A DNA stretch of 64,000 nucleotides, from assembly GCA_022843585.1 (NCBI GenBank), contig JALHNJ010000001.1:744001-808000 (forward strand), in the 5' to 3' direction. Below the pieces are notes generated by a model, which made no database searches, was not told the origin of the DNA, and saw nothing but the letters and a program-made list of their open reading frames with translations. The stretch comes from Chitinophagaceae bacterium. GTDB taxonomy: Bacteria > Bacteroidota > Bacteroidia > Chitinophagales > Chitinophagaceae. This document shows positions 56,284-64,000 of the stretch, one piece after another. The translations under genes were made by a program, and so were the position numbers. The first letter of the stretch is position 1; each line of letters starts with the position of its first letter.

Positions 56284-57489
56284 TTACACCTTTAAATAAC
56301 AAATGTAATATTTTTTAACTGTGCCACTGAGATTCTGCTGAATTAGCGCATTGTCAACAGCCGATATATCTTTTACGGTTCCGTCTTTAAAAAGAATATT
56401 GATCCGTTCATCTTTTGGGTCGTAGGTAGTATTACTGGTCTCACCAGTAAATGCAAAATAACTGGCTTCTCCTTCTGTAATTCCAAGAGTAGCCGCTGCC
56501 TCTTTTCTTTTTTCTGCTACAATTGCATCATCAAATGGAGTAACCTGCAATTTTACTTTTAGCAAATTTCGCTCCACTAATGACCGGCAAAGAGTCGATA
56601 ATATTTTATCATCATGCATTTGCCAAAATTTTACGGCACCCATCATATCATAATCATCCAATTGACAAAATTCGAATAACCATTCGTTAATAGCTACTTG
56701 TTTTCCATCCTGAAGGGCTAAAAAAACATCTAAAAAAGGAGATGGAGCTGTTGCTTTTATTTCTTTAGCCCGGTGCAATATTTTTTGTAAAGTTTGTTCG
56801 GCACTCACCACTGTTTTATGCAAGTAGACTTGCCAATACATTAAACGTCGGGATACTAAAAATTTTTCAATGGAGTAGATGGCTTTTTCTTCTACCATTA
56901 ATTGGCCGTCTTTTACAGCCAGCATTTTAATGATGCGATCGTAACCAATTACACCTTCCGCAACTCCTGTAAAAAAGCTATCCCGGTTCAAATAATCCAG
57001 TCTGTCAACATCGAGTTGACCAGATACTAATTGATGTAAAAACTTCTTAGGATAATTATCTGTAAAAATGTCTATAGCAGGGGTTAATTGTCCGACAAAA
57101 GCCTCATTCAATTTTTCCATCAGCAAGATGGAAATAGTTTCATGATGTACGTCTGTTATCAACTCACTTTCGAGTGCATGAGAAAAGGGTCCATGGCCAA
57201 TATCATGCAACAAGATGGCTACTTTTGCTCCCAACTCTTCTTCAGCTGTTATTTCAATGCCTTTGCCTTTTAATTCATTCAACGCAAAACACATTAAATG
57301 GTATGCGCCGAGGGAATGATGCAAACGGGAATGTACAGCACCGGGATACACCAAATGTGCAAAAGCCATCTGGTGAATGTTCCTCAACCGCTGATAATAG
57401 GGATGAGAGATGATTTGTAAAATCAACGGGTGGTCGATGGTAATAAAACCATAAACTGGGTCGTTGATTATTTTGCGGACAGGCGTCAT
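56284..57489 (-). CDS. HD-domain phosphohydrolase (SAMHD1/YdhJ-like)
   Basis: A 401-residue HD-superfamily hydrolase. The metal-binding residues are visible as HSRLHHSLGAYHLM, LLHDIGHGPFSHALES (the HD pair) and LDVDRLDYLNRDSFFTGV (the closing Asp). The fold is the dNTP triphosphohydrolase-like family; bacterial members of this type are probably nucleotidases. A C-terminal helical extension is unassigned. It lies 49 bases before lpxD on the same strand, so the two may be co-transcribed; this neighbour order (HD gene, lpxD, lpxC) is common in Bacteroidota. Confidence 0.9.
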   Translation of the reverse strand: MTPVRKIINDPVYGFITIDHPLILQIISHPYYQRLRNIHQMAFAHLVYPGAVHSRLHHSLGAYHLMCFALNELKGKGIEITAEEELGAKVAILLHDIGHGPFSHALESELITDVHHETISILLMEKLNEAFVGQLTPAIDIFTDNYPKKFLHQLVSGQLDVDRLDYLNRDSFFTGVAEGVIGYDRIIKMLAVKDGQLMVEEKAIYSIEKFLVSRRLMYWQVYLHKTVVSAEQTLQKILHRAKEIKATAPSPFLDVFLALQDGKQVAINEWLFEFCQLDDYDMMGAVKFWQMHDDKILSTLCRSLVERNLLKVKLQVTPFDDAIVAEKRKEAAATLGITEGEASYFAFTGETSNTTYDPKDERINILFKDGTVKDISAVDNALIQQNLSGTVKKYYICYLKV

Positions 57490-57573
57490 TGTTGCTTTTT
57501 TGTTAAAGGCCCCGAAAGGGCTGGCAGTAAAAGTACAACGGGAGAGTTTAAAAAGCTATTTTTGAAAGAAGTG

Positions 57574-57664
57574 GCTGGTTGCTGGTTACTTGTCACTTCT
57601 TATAGGTGGCTGTATTTGATAATTCCAACTTGTTTAAAAACATCCAGCAACTAAAACCAGCAAC
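57574..57664. repeat. gctggtt/ccagcaa inverted word repeat before porX
   Basis: Left part gctggttgctggttacttg (57574-57592) and right part ccagcaactaaaaccagcaacg (split here: ccagcaacta at 57643, aaaccagcaacg to 57664) are made of reverse-complementary words. They fill the divergent gap between the HD gene and porX and end 9 bases before the porX ATG. Confidence 0.55.
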
Positions 57665-57672
57665 GAATAAAA

Positions 57673-59229
57673 ATGCCAATAGCAAAAATTATTTGGGTAG
57701 ATGATGAAATTGAAAGTCTTCAATCACAAAAAATGTTTTTGGAGAATAAAGGATATGAAGTGCAAACTTTTACCAATGGCTTTGATGCCATTGATTATGT
57801 AAAAGATAATCCTGTGGATGTAGTATTGATCGATGAAAGTATGCCGGGTATTACTGGTTTGGAAACTCTGGCAAAAATCAAAGAGCTTAAACAATCGCTG
57901 CCGATTGTTTTAATAACTAAGAATGAAACAGAAAACCTGATGGACGATGCCATCGGTTCGCAGATAAGCGATTACCTTATTAAACCTGTAAATCCCAACC
58001 AGGTTTGGCTCAGTTTGAAAAAAATATTGGATAACCGAAGATTGGTGGCAGAAAAAACTACTACTGCTTACCAACAGCAGTTCCGTCACCTATTTACAGC
58101 ACTCAACAGTAATCCCGATCATAATGAGTGGATGGATATTTATAAGAAGTTGGTGTATTGGGAACTGGAAATGGAGAAAAGTGATAGTCCCGAAATGCAG
58201 GAAATATTACAAAGCCAGAAAAGTGAAGCCAATACAGAGTTCTTTAAATTCGTTTCAAGAAATTATGCCAGTTGGGTGGGACCGAAAAGCACCAATGGTC
58301 CGGTAATGAGCCACTCACTAATGAAGTTTAAAGTGTTGCCGCATTTAGAAAAAGGCACACCACTATTTTTTATCCTGATAGATAATCTTCGTTTTGATCA
58401 ATGGAAAGCCATACAGCCAATATTTTCTGAAAGCTTCCGCATATTAGAAGAAGAAAGCTTTTATAGCATTTTGCCTACCGCCACTCAATATTGCCGCAAT
58501 GCCATTTTTGCGGGAATGATGCCGGTAGAAATTGAAAAGAATTTTCCGCTCCAATGGAAAAATGATGAAGAAGAAGGTGGAAAAAATTTGCATGAAGAAG
58601 AATTTTTCAGAACACAATTAAAGAAAGCCGGTAAGGGGGATTTAAGAGTTTCCTATACCAAAGTAGTAAACAATCATGCGGGTCTTGAGTTGGTCAACAA
58701 TATTCATAACCTGTTGAATAACGATTTGAATGTTATTGTATACAACTTTGTAGATATGCTTAGCCATGCCCGAACAGAAATGGAAGTTTTGAAAGAACTG
58801 GCGGGAGATGAAATGAGTTATCGTAGCATCACTACCTCATGGTTTGAGCATTCTCCCCTGCACCAGGCATTAAAGAAGATTGCAGATAAGGGTATTAAAA
58901 TTGTATTGGCTACCGACCATGGTAGTGTACGGGTAAAAACCCCGTATAAAGTGGTAGGCGATAAGCAAACTACTACCAACCTTCGTTATAAGCATGGCAG
59001 AAATCTGAACTATGAACCCAAAGAAGTGCTGGCTTACCGTGAACCGAGAGATATTGGGTTGCCGTCACCAACAATTAATTCATCCTTCATTTTTGCCAAA
59101 GAAGACAGTTTTCTTTGCTATCCGAACAACTACAACTATTATGTAAATTATTACAAGAATACTTTTCAGCACGGGGGAGTTAGTTTGGAAGAAATGATAG
59201 TGCCAGTGATAAAGATGGAGAGTAAGTAG
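57673..59229 (+). CDS. porX: PorX: response regulator with PglZ phosphatase-like domain
   Basis: A 518-residue two-domain protein. Residues 1-125 are a receiver domain with the phosphoacceptor Asp54 (VVLIDESMPG), acidic Asp10/Asp11 and the conserved Lys in LIKPVN. Residues about 190-518 form a PglZ (alkaline-phosphatase fold) domain: FFILIDNLRFDQW, ILPTATQYCRN and the metal pair ATDHGSVRV. PorX regulates type IX secretion genes, with PorY and a SigP sigma factor, and is also reported to degrade cyclic oligonucleotides or zinc-dependently bind. It is monocistronic; the subtilase at 44587 is a likely cargo of the system. Confidence 0.94.
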   Translation: MPIAKIIWVDDEIESLQSQKMFLENKGYEVQTFTNGFDAIDYVKDNPVDVVLIDESMPGITGLETLAKIKELKQSLPIVLITKNETENLMDDAIGSQISDYLIKPVNPNQVWLSLKKILDNRRLVAEKTTTAYQQQFRHLFTALNSNPDHNEWMDIYKKLVYWELEMEKSDSPEMQEILQSQKSEANTEFFKFVSRNYASWVGPKSTNGPVMSHSLMKFKVLPHLEKGTPLFFILIDNLRFDQWKAIQPIFSESFRILEEESFYSILPTATQYCRNAIFAGMMPVEIEKNFPLQWKNDEEEGGKNLHEEEFFRTQLKKAGKGDLRVSYTKVVNNHAGLELVNNIHNLLNNDLNVIVYNFVDMLSHARTEMEVLKELAGDEMSYRSITTSWFEHSPLHQALKKIADKGIKIVLATDHGSVRVKTPYKVVGDKQTTTNLRYKHGRNLNYEPKEVLAYREPRDIGLPSPTINSSFIFAKEDSFLCYPNNYNYYVNYYKNTFQHGGVSLEEMIVPVIKMESK

Positions 59230-59248
59230 AATGAATTGTCCATGGCGA

Positions 59249-59356
59249 ATAGTGAATGGGTTGTGGAAAACAACCTTTTTCATTAAGCCATTATCAAGGC
59301 AGTAAATTTTATATTTGCATTAAATAATTCACAATTGGCTGTACACCATTCACTAT
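59249..59356. repeat. Inverted repeat (atagtgaatgg) framing a small gene start
   Basis: atagtgaatgg (59249-59259) and ccattcactat (59346-59356) are perfect reverse complements. The ATG of the next gene (59355-59357) begins inside the right copy. A promoter element (59310-59317) lies between the arms. Confidence 0.55.
59310..59317 (+). promoter_or_regulatory. Candidate -7 promoter element
   Basis: TATATTTG fits TAnnTTTG exactly, followed by cat. It lies 37 bases before the ATG at 59355 and could drive the 91-aa gene and the PhnP-like gene. Confidence 0.5.
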
Positions 59357-59630
59357 GAAATACACACAAACAACTCTCGATAAATTAGAAGCTATTCCTG
59401 AACAAGCTGGTTATGTGCTTCGCTATGAAAGAGGTACTTTCCAAAGTGGGTATTGCATTTTGGAGGCTAAAAAAGTAGTGGTATTGAACAAGTTTTTGCA
59501 AACAGAAGGTCGCATCAATACCCTTATTGATCTTATACCACAGCTTGATATTAATGCGGAAATGCTTACACCGGAATCTGCAAAAATTCATGCAGATATT
59601 ATTTCCAAAGTTGAGTTGAACGAGAAATAA
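59355..59630 (+). CDS. Hypothetical protein, 91 aa
   Basis: A 91-residue soluble protein (MKYTQTTLDKLEAIPEQAGY). The sequence alternates short strands (VLRYERGTF, GYCILEAKKVVVLN) and a helix (QTEGRINTLIDLIPQL), with no catalytic motif visible. The ATG lies within an inverted repeat, but the rest of the gene has normal codon use. It is transcribed in the same direction as the PhnP-like gene, 62 bases before it. No family recognised. Confidence 0.68.
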   Translation: MKYTQTTLDKLEAIPEQAGYVLRYERGTFQSGYCILEAKKVVVLNKFLQTEGRINTLIDLIPQLDINAEMLTPESAKIHADIISKVELNEK

Positions 59631-59692
59631 GGAACATATAATTTTACTTTCTCATTCCTTATTCTTAATTGCTCATTTCTTATTTTTACTTA

Positions 59693-60487
59693 GTGAGCTA
59701 TCCTTCCATCAAAATAACTTTCCTCGGTACCGGCACCAGCAGTGGGGTGCCTATGATTGGTTGTGATTGTGAAGTGTGCAGCTCCACCGATAAAAAAGAC
59801 CATCGACTTCGCTCCAGTATTTTAGTGCAGTCTGAAAAAACTACTTTAGTGGTAGATACCGGACCAGATTTTCGCTATCAGATGTTGCGCCAAAAAGTAA
59901 AGCACTTGGATGCTGTTGTATTCACTCATCCCCACAAAGACCATCTGGCAGGATTGGACGATATCAAGGCATTTAATTACCTCACTAAAAAATCAATAGA
60001 AGTATATGCCGATTCGTTAACGGAAGAAGCAGTGCGACGAGATTTTTATTATGCATTCTCTGATACTAAATATCCCGGTATACCAGAATTAAATTTGAAT
60101 ACAATTACTTCGGAACCTTTTATGGTGGGAGATATTCCAATCACTCCTATTTTGGTTTGGCATTTAAAAATGCCCGTAATGGGTTTCCGTTTTGGAAAAT
60201 TTACCTACATAACAGATGCCAACAGAATTGATGAAGCCGAAAAAGAAAAAATAAGAGGAAGCGATGTATTAGTGCTAAATGCCCTTCGTAAACAAAAGCA
60301 TATTTCTCACTTTACACTGGGTGAAGCCACTGAATTGGCACTAGAACTAAAAGTGCCAACAGCTTATTTCACTCATGTTTCTCATCAACTTGGACTTCAT
60401 GCAGAAATAGAAGCTGAATTACCGAACAATATTCATTTGGCATACGATGGGTTGGAGTTAGAATTTTACCCCGGGCTTATAAAATAG
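59693..60487 (+). CDS. PhnP-like MBL-fold phosphodiesterase
   Basis: A 264-residue metallo-beta-lactamase-fold enzyme starting with GTG (MSYPSIKITFLGTGTSSG; GTG at 59693-59695, no ATG near). It has the PhnP-specific Cys cluster GVPMIGCDCEVC, the metal motif FTHPHKDHLAGLDD near residue 80 and a terminal YFTHVSHQLGLH. These features fit the PhnP/tRNase Z-like family, which cleaves phosphodiesters, for example cyclic ribose phosphates. No phosphonate genes lie nearby, so the real substrate may differ. Between it and the upstream gene is a stretch of cattcctta words. Confidence 0.88.
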   Translation: MSYPSIKITFLGTGTSSGVPMIGCDCEVCSSTDKKDHRLRSSILVQSEKTTLVVDTGPDFRYQMLRQKVKHLDAVVFTHPHKDHLAGLDDIKAFNYLTKKSIEVYADSLTEEAVRRDFYYAFSDTKYPGIPELNLNTITSEPFMVGDIPITPILVWHLKMPVMGFRFGKFTYITDANRIDEAEKEKIRGSDVLVLNALRKQKHISHFTLGEATELALELKVPTAYFTHVSHQLGLHAEIEAELPNNIHLAYDGLELEFYPGLIK

Positions 60488-60514
60488 AGGGGGAGTTATA
60501 TTTTTAGCTAACAC

Positions 60515-60546
60515 TTGTTAGTTTATTTAATTTTTCTTTATCTTGC
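60515..60546 (+). promoter_or_regulatory. Candidate promoter of the acyl-CoA dehydrogenase gene
   Basis: TTG (60515-60517), 21 bases, then TATCTTGC (60539-60546), close to TTTG-N19-21-TAnnTTTG. It gives a leader of about 90 bases that contains the hairpin at 60588-60617. Confidence 0.45.
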
Positions 60547-60587
60547 ACCTGCCTTTAAAAGTTGCTTGCTTTATATGAAGGTAAACG

Positions 60588-60617
60588 CTGTGCCACCCCT
60601 AAATTGGAGTGGCACAG
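60588..60617 (+). promoter_or_regulatory. Hairpin in the acyl-CoA dehydrogenase leader
   Basis: ctgtgccacccc and ggagtggcacag pair over 12 bp with one mismatch and a 6-base loop. It ends 28 bases before the ATG. There is no T-run after it, so it is not a clear terminator; it may be a leader RNA structure or end of the previous transcript. Confidence 0.5.
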
Positions 60618-60645
60618 TTATTAATATTTAACGCTAACGATTATT

Positions 60646-61785
60646 ATGAATTTTCAACAGTCGGAACTTACTCAACAGGTAGCCCAAACAGCTAAAGATT
60701 TTGCACAACAATATATCAGGCCATTTGTGATGGAGTGGGACGAAAGCCAGGAATTTCCTGTTGTAGTTTTTAAGGAGATGGGTAAACTTGGATTGATGGG
60801 TGTGTTGGTACCTGAAGAATATGGTGGGGCAGGGCTCTCTTATTATGAATATAAAGAAGTGGTCGTCGAAATTTCTAAAGTATGTGGTTCTATTGGATTG
60901 AGTGTAGCGGCGCATAATTCTCTTTGCACTGGGCATATAATGACATTTGGTAACGAAGAACAAAAGAAAAAATGGCTACCCAAATTAGCAACTGCTGAAT
61001 GGATTGGTGCCTGGGGTTTAACAGAAGCAAATACCGGAAGCGATGCAGGAAATATGAAATGTACTGCTGTAAAAGATGGCGGTGATTGGATAATTAATGG
61101 AACGAAAAATTTTATTACACATGGTAAGAGTGGCGATGTAGCAGTAGTGGTATGCAGAACCGGAGAGCCAAGAGCAAAAAATAATTCAACAGCTTTTGTA
61201 GTAGAGAAAGGAACAAAAGGGTTTAGTGCAGGCAAGAAAGAAAATAAGTTGGGTATGCGGGCCAGCGAAACCGCAGAAATGGTTTTTGATAATTGCCGTA
61301 TTAGTGATGCCAATCGCCTAGGAGAAGTGGGGGATGGTTTTAAGCAAGCCATGAAAATATTAGACGGCGGAAGAATTTCAATTGCCTCACTTTCACTCGG
61401 AATTGCAAAAGGTGCTTATGAAGCTGCATTACAATATTCGCAAGAACGTCACCAGTTTGATAAACCTATTTCCAGCTTCCAGGGAATATCTTTTAAGCTG
61501 GCCGATATGGCTACGGAAATTGCCGCAGCCGATTTATTAATTCTGCAGGCTTGCGATCTAAAAGAACGAAAACTCCCGATGACCAAAGAAGCAGCCATGG
61601 CAAAATATTATGCCAGCGAAGTTGCGGTGAAAACGGCCAACGATGCGGTACAGATTTATGGCGGGTATGGTTATACCAAAGATTTTCCTGTAGAAAAATT
61701 TTATAGGGATGCTAAGCTGTGTACAATTGGAGAGGGAACAAGTGAGATACAGAAATTGGTAATTAGTAGGGAAGTGTTGAAGTAA
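60646..61785 (+). CDS. Acyl-CoA dehydrogenase
   Basis: A 379-residue acyl-CoA dehydrogenase. N-terminal helical domain, the FAD-binding motif WGLTEANTGSDAGNMKC, the middle beta domain NGTKNFITHGKSGDVAVVV, and the C-terminal RDAKLCTIGEGTSEIQKLVISR with the candidate catalytic base Glu. It is the length of short-chain (butyryl-type) acyl-CoA dehydrogenases. It oxidises fatty acyl-CoA or branched acyl-CoA with an electron-transfer flavoprotein. Chain length cannot be read. It is monocistronic with its own promoter and leader hairpin. Confidence 0.95.
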   Translation: MNFQQSELTQQVAQTAKDFAQQYIRPFVMEWDESQEFPVVVFKEMGKLGLMGVLVPEEYGGAGLSYYEYKEVVVEISKVCGSIGLSVAAHNSLCTGHIMTFGNEEQKKKWLPKLATAEWIGAWGLTEANTGSDAGNMKCTAVKDGGDWIINGTKNFITHGKSGDVAVVVCRTGEPRAKNNSTAFVVEKGTKGFSAGKKENKLGMRASETAEMVFDNCRISDANRLGEVGDGFKQAMKILDGGRISIASLSLGIAKGAYEAALQYSQERHQFDKPISSFQGISFKLADMATEIAAADLLILQACDLKERKLPMTKEAAMAKYYASEVAVKTANDAVQIYGGYGYTKDFPVEKFYRDAKLCTIGEGTSEIQKLVISREVLK

Positions 61786-61846
61786 TAGCTGATAAGAAAA
61801 TAACATGGCAGCGAAGCTTTACTAAATGAATTTTTATTTTCGTTGT

Positions 61847-62350
61847 ATGAACATATCCGCTGCTATTCTTATCGAAAAATATGACCTGACTCCCCACCCA
61901 GAAGGTGGCTTCTACAAGCAAACTTATATTTCCAACGAAAGGATACCAGCTGAAGCCTTGCCGGAAAGATTTAGTAGCAGTCGCTATTTCAGTACAGCCA
62001 TCTATTTTTTATTAGAGCAAGGAAATTTTTCCGCTTTTCATCGTATCAAAAGCGATGAGGTCTGGCATTTTTATGCGGGAGGAAATCTGAATATTTACAT
62101 CCTCCATCATAATGGCAATTTAGAAGTATTGACATTGGGTGATGAAATTACTGCTGATATTTCTTTTCAATTGGTAGTACCTGCCGGCTGTTGGTTTGCA
62201 TCAGAGCCAGTTAAAGGAGTTGCTTTTTCTTTTGTTGGCTGTACTGTATCGCCGGGGTTTGAATTTGCCGACTTTGAATTGGCAAATGCCATGGAATTAG
62301 TAAGGGAATATCCAGCGCATAAGGCCATTATTGAAAGGTTATGCCGGTAA
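61847..62350 (+). CDS. DUF985 cupin protein
   Basis: A 167-residue cupin of the DUF985 family. Key segments are TPHPEGGFYKQTY, STAIYFLLEQGNFSAFHRIK, the metal-binding ESD region SDEVWHFYAGGNLNIYIL and the final VVPAGCWFASE. The metal site (His in FHR, Glu in SDEVWHF, His) fits a cupin. An upstream ATG at 61826 gives MNFYFRC and I prefer the later one, starting NISAAILIEKYDLTP. Substrate unknown. It converges on the damaged FkbM gene with 39 bases between. Confidence 0.88.
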   Translation: MNISAAILIEKYDLTPHPEGGFYKQTYISNERIPAEALPERFSSSRYFSTAIYFLLEQGNFSAFHRIKSDEVWHFYAGGNLNIYILHHNGNLEVLTLGDEITADISFQLVVPAGCWFASEPVKGVAFSFVGCTVSPGFEFADFELANAMELVREYPAHKAIIERLCR

Positions 62351-62389
62351 TTGAATCTGTTTCACCTCCTGTATCCCAGCAATCCTGAT

Positions 62390-63055
62390 TTAAGGGCATG
62401 CTAAGAAATAATAATTTATTTCTTTACGAAACTGTTTTATAAAAGAAGCCTTATCTAACTCAGGCAAATTTTGCAGCCATGCTTTCAGCGTAAATATCTT
62501 CAGGTTTTGTTTCATAAAAAGGCGCAGCTCCCAGTCTGTGTTCAAAAAGTACAAAGGGAGTGTTTCGCTTAATAGTTTCCTTAGCTCCTAATAATACTTC
62601 CGGCTCCGCACCTTCTACATCTATTTTAATAAAATCTATTATAATGGAAGAATCGATAACCGTATCCAGTTTGGATTTTGTTACCTGAATATCAATAATT
62701 TTTGGGAAGGGATATGATAAACTCTTTCTTTAAAACCACTATAGCCTGGAGAGTTTTTTATGTATTTAAAGCTGGATTGACCTTCTGTGTTACTTAATGC
62801 ATAGGGAAGTATAATATGCTTTGGACTGGTATAATTAATTTTTAATTGCTCGTAGAATTCTGGCAATGGTTCAAATCCCCAATGCATCCCGTCTGGAGCC
62901 AATTTAATCATCTTGCTCAAAAAACTTCCTTTATGGCAGCCTATGTCAATACAATTGGAGTTTTTTTTAATTACACTTTTCATAATCTGAAAAGTCTGTT
63001 TATTGTACTGAATGTTCTTTAAAAAATAATAAGGAGTTTTTAATAAGTTTTTCAT
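62390..63055 (-). pseudogene. FkbM-family methyltransferase, frameshifted
   Basis: The opening ORF (63055 down to 62681) carries an intact FkbM start: NCIDIGCHKGSFLSKM (SAM-binding), APDGMHWGFEPLPEF. It then stops early. In the next frame the same protein continues: VTKSKLDTVID, DFIKIDVEGAEPEVLLGA, FVLFEHRLGAAPFYETKPED. A single missing base in cccttccc (62704-62711) explains the first break. A second shift follows near 62489-62503, after which NLPELDKASFIKQFRKEINYYFLAC completes the family's C-terminus in a third frame. The enzyme would add a methyl group to a sugar, lipid or peptide. It looks like a broken gene, unless a sequencing error lies behind the first break. Confidence 0.8.
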
Positions 63056-63118
63056 TGACTTTTATTGGCAAGTATCTGCTATCCAAAAATAGGAAACCCG
63101 CTGTTTGTATAATACGGC

Positions 63119-64000
63119 TTATCTCACCTCCTGCATCTCCACCAGCTTTCTGTAAAATCCATTTTGTGCCAACAACTGTTCATGATTTCCTCTCTCTACT
63201 ATCTTTCCTTTTTGTAAAACAATAATTTCATCTGCATGGCGAATAGTAGAAAGCCGGTGTGCAATAACAATACTTGTACGATTCTGCATCATATTGTTAA
63301 TAGCATCCTGCACTAAGCGTTCGCTTTCAGTATCAAGAGAAGATGTAGCTTCATCCAAAATAAGAATCGGAGGGTTTTTTAAAACAGCTCTTGCAATAGT
63401 TAATCGCTGCCGCTCACCCCCACTTAATTTGCTTCCCCGATCGCCAATATTACTGTCATAGCCACCTTCTTTTTTTATAATGAAATCATGGGCATTGGCA
63501 ATTTTCGCTGCTTCCGTTATTTGCTCATCGGTAGCATCTTGAAAACCTAAAGCAATATTATTTTTAATGGTATCATTAAATAATATTGGTTCTTGTGTTA
63601 CAATGCTCATCAAACTACGAACAGAGTGTAAAGAGTAGTCTTTAATATTCACCCCATCAATTAAAACTTCGCCACCTGTTACATCATGAAACCTCGGAAC
63701 TAAATCTGCCAATGTTGATTTTCCGGCACCAGAAGAACCCACTAAAGCAATAGTCTGTCCTTTTTTAACGGCGAAGTTTATGTTGTCAAGTATTACAGCA
63801 TCTTCGTAAGCAAAACTTACATTTTTAAATTCTATTGTTGAAGTAAATGCAGGCAACAACTTCCCATTCGGGTTATCATCTACAGTAATCGGTGTTTTTA
63901 ATATTTCCTCAATACGATTGATGGCTGCTGCGCCTTTCCGCATATTGCTGAACGATGTAGATAATGATTTTGCCGGGTTGATAATGTTGTAAAAAATACC
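63119..64000 (-). CDS. ABC exporter, MsbA-like, C-terminal part (cut by window edge)
   Basis: The frame is open to the window edge, so 293 residues of the C-terminal part are visible. The last membrane-domain stretch (NPAKSLSTSFSNMRKGAAAI) is followed by a complete ATPase domain: Walker A GSSGAGKSTLAD, Q-loop VTQEPILFND, signature LSGGERQRLTIARA, Walker B PILILDEATSSLD and H-loop IVIAHRLSTIRH. The family of MsbA/lipid A-type exporters fits best; the true substrate is unknown. The product ends in LVEMQEVR. It lies 63 bases upstream of the broken FkbM gene and reads toward it. Confidence 0.93.
   Translation of the reverse strand, partial: GIFYNIINPAKSLSTSFSNMRKGAAAINRIEEILKTPITVDDNPNGKLLPAFTSTIEFKNVSFAYEDAVILDNINFAVKKGQTIALVGSSGAGKSTLADLVPRFHDVTGGEVLIDGVNIKDYSLHSVRSLMSIVTQEPILFNDTIKNNIALGFQDATDEQITEAAKIANAHDFIIKKEGGYDSNIGDRGSKLSGGERQRLTIARAVLKNPPILILDEATSSLDTESERLVQDAINNMMQNRTSIVIAHRLSTIRHADEIIVLQKGKIVERGNHEQLLAQNGFYRKLVEMQEVR

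Noticed and set aside
62341-62400. Short inverted look near the end of the DUF985 cupin gene
   Set aside because: Stem too weak and broken by mismatches; it is probably the degraded 3' end of the FkbM gene.

Overview
The window is chromosomal DNA from a member of the Bacteroidota, most likely the Chitinophagaceae or a close relative. I base this on the SusC/SusD pair, the LpxC-FabZ fusion, a PorX-type regulator of type IX secretion, a giant subtilase with a type IX C-terminal sorting domain, DUF5686 and DUF5689 proteins, low G+C content, and promoters carrying the Bacteroidota -7 element TAnnTTTG. I see no tRNA or rRNA, CRISPR array, prophage, insertion sequence or defence island, and no gene-free stretch longer than 300 bases.

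Layout. 1-6104: end of a truncated gene, a small lipoprotein, a gamma-carbonic anhydrase-like protein, a class III aminotransferase and a very large TraB/GumN protein. 6264-20493: a glycerol locus read leftward. It holds glpD, SusC, SusD, a DUF5689 lipoprotein, a calcineurin-like phosphoesterase, an SGNH hydrolase, glpK, glpF and an exported RidA-like protein, with a divergent GlpR/DeoR-type regulator at the right end. 20490-31027: a DUF5686 outer-membrane protein, a small operon (membrane protein, winged-helix regulator, Coq4-like protein, lipoprotein), diacylglycerol kinase, DUF1361, a large TolB-like/barrel protein, an MBL hydrolase and two small unknowns. 31029-40934: flippase, MauG-type peroxidase, arfB, dtd, MazG-like protein, YihY, glyS, DUF1569 and a ferredoxin-NADP reductase-like enzyme. 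41045-50136: mfd and an 1849-residue T9SS subtilase. 50281-57489: gyrB and lipid A genes (lpxC-fabZ, lpxD) with a glycosyltransferase between them, then an HD phosphohydrolase. 57673-64000: porX, a PhnP-like MBL enzyme, an acyl-CoA dehydrogenase, a DUF985 cupin, a broken FkbM methyltransferase gene and the end of an MsbA-like ABC exporter.

How genes work together. The most coherent unit is the glycerol locus. Surface capture (SusC/SusD/DUF5689) and extracytoplasmic hydrolases (phosphoesterase, SGNH esterase) sit in the same direction as GlpF (uptake), GlpK (phosphorylation) and GlpD (oxidation), under a probable GlpR. This reads as a pathway for scavenging glycerol from glycerolipids or glycerophosphodiesters; the substrate is my inference. 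PorX and the CTD-bearing subtilase connect through type IX secretion.

Non-coding structure. Several short repeat families (repeated words and inverted copies) lie at gene edges and sometimes supply the last codons, the stop or the start codon. A 68-base element occurs twice, about 77% identical, in opposite orientation to its neighbouring genes. Three genes (glyS, mfd, lpxC-fabZ) have a -7 promoter element only 5-8 bases before the start codon, so their mRNAs may be leaderless.
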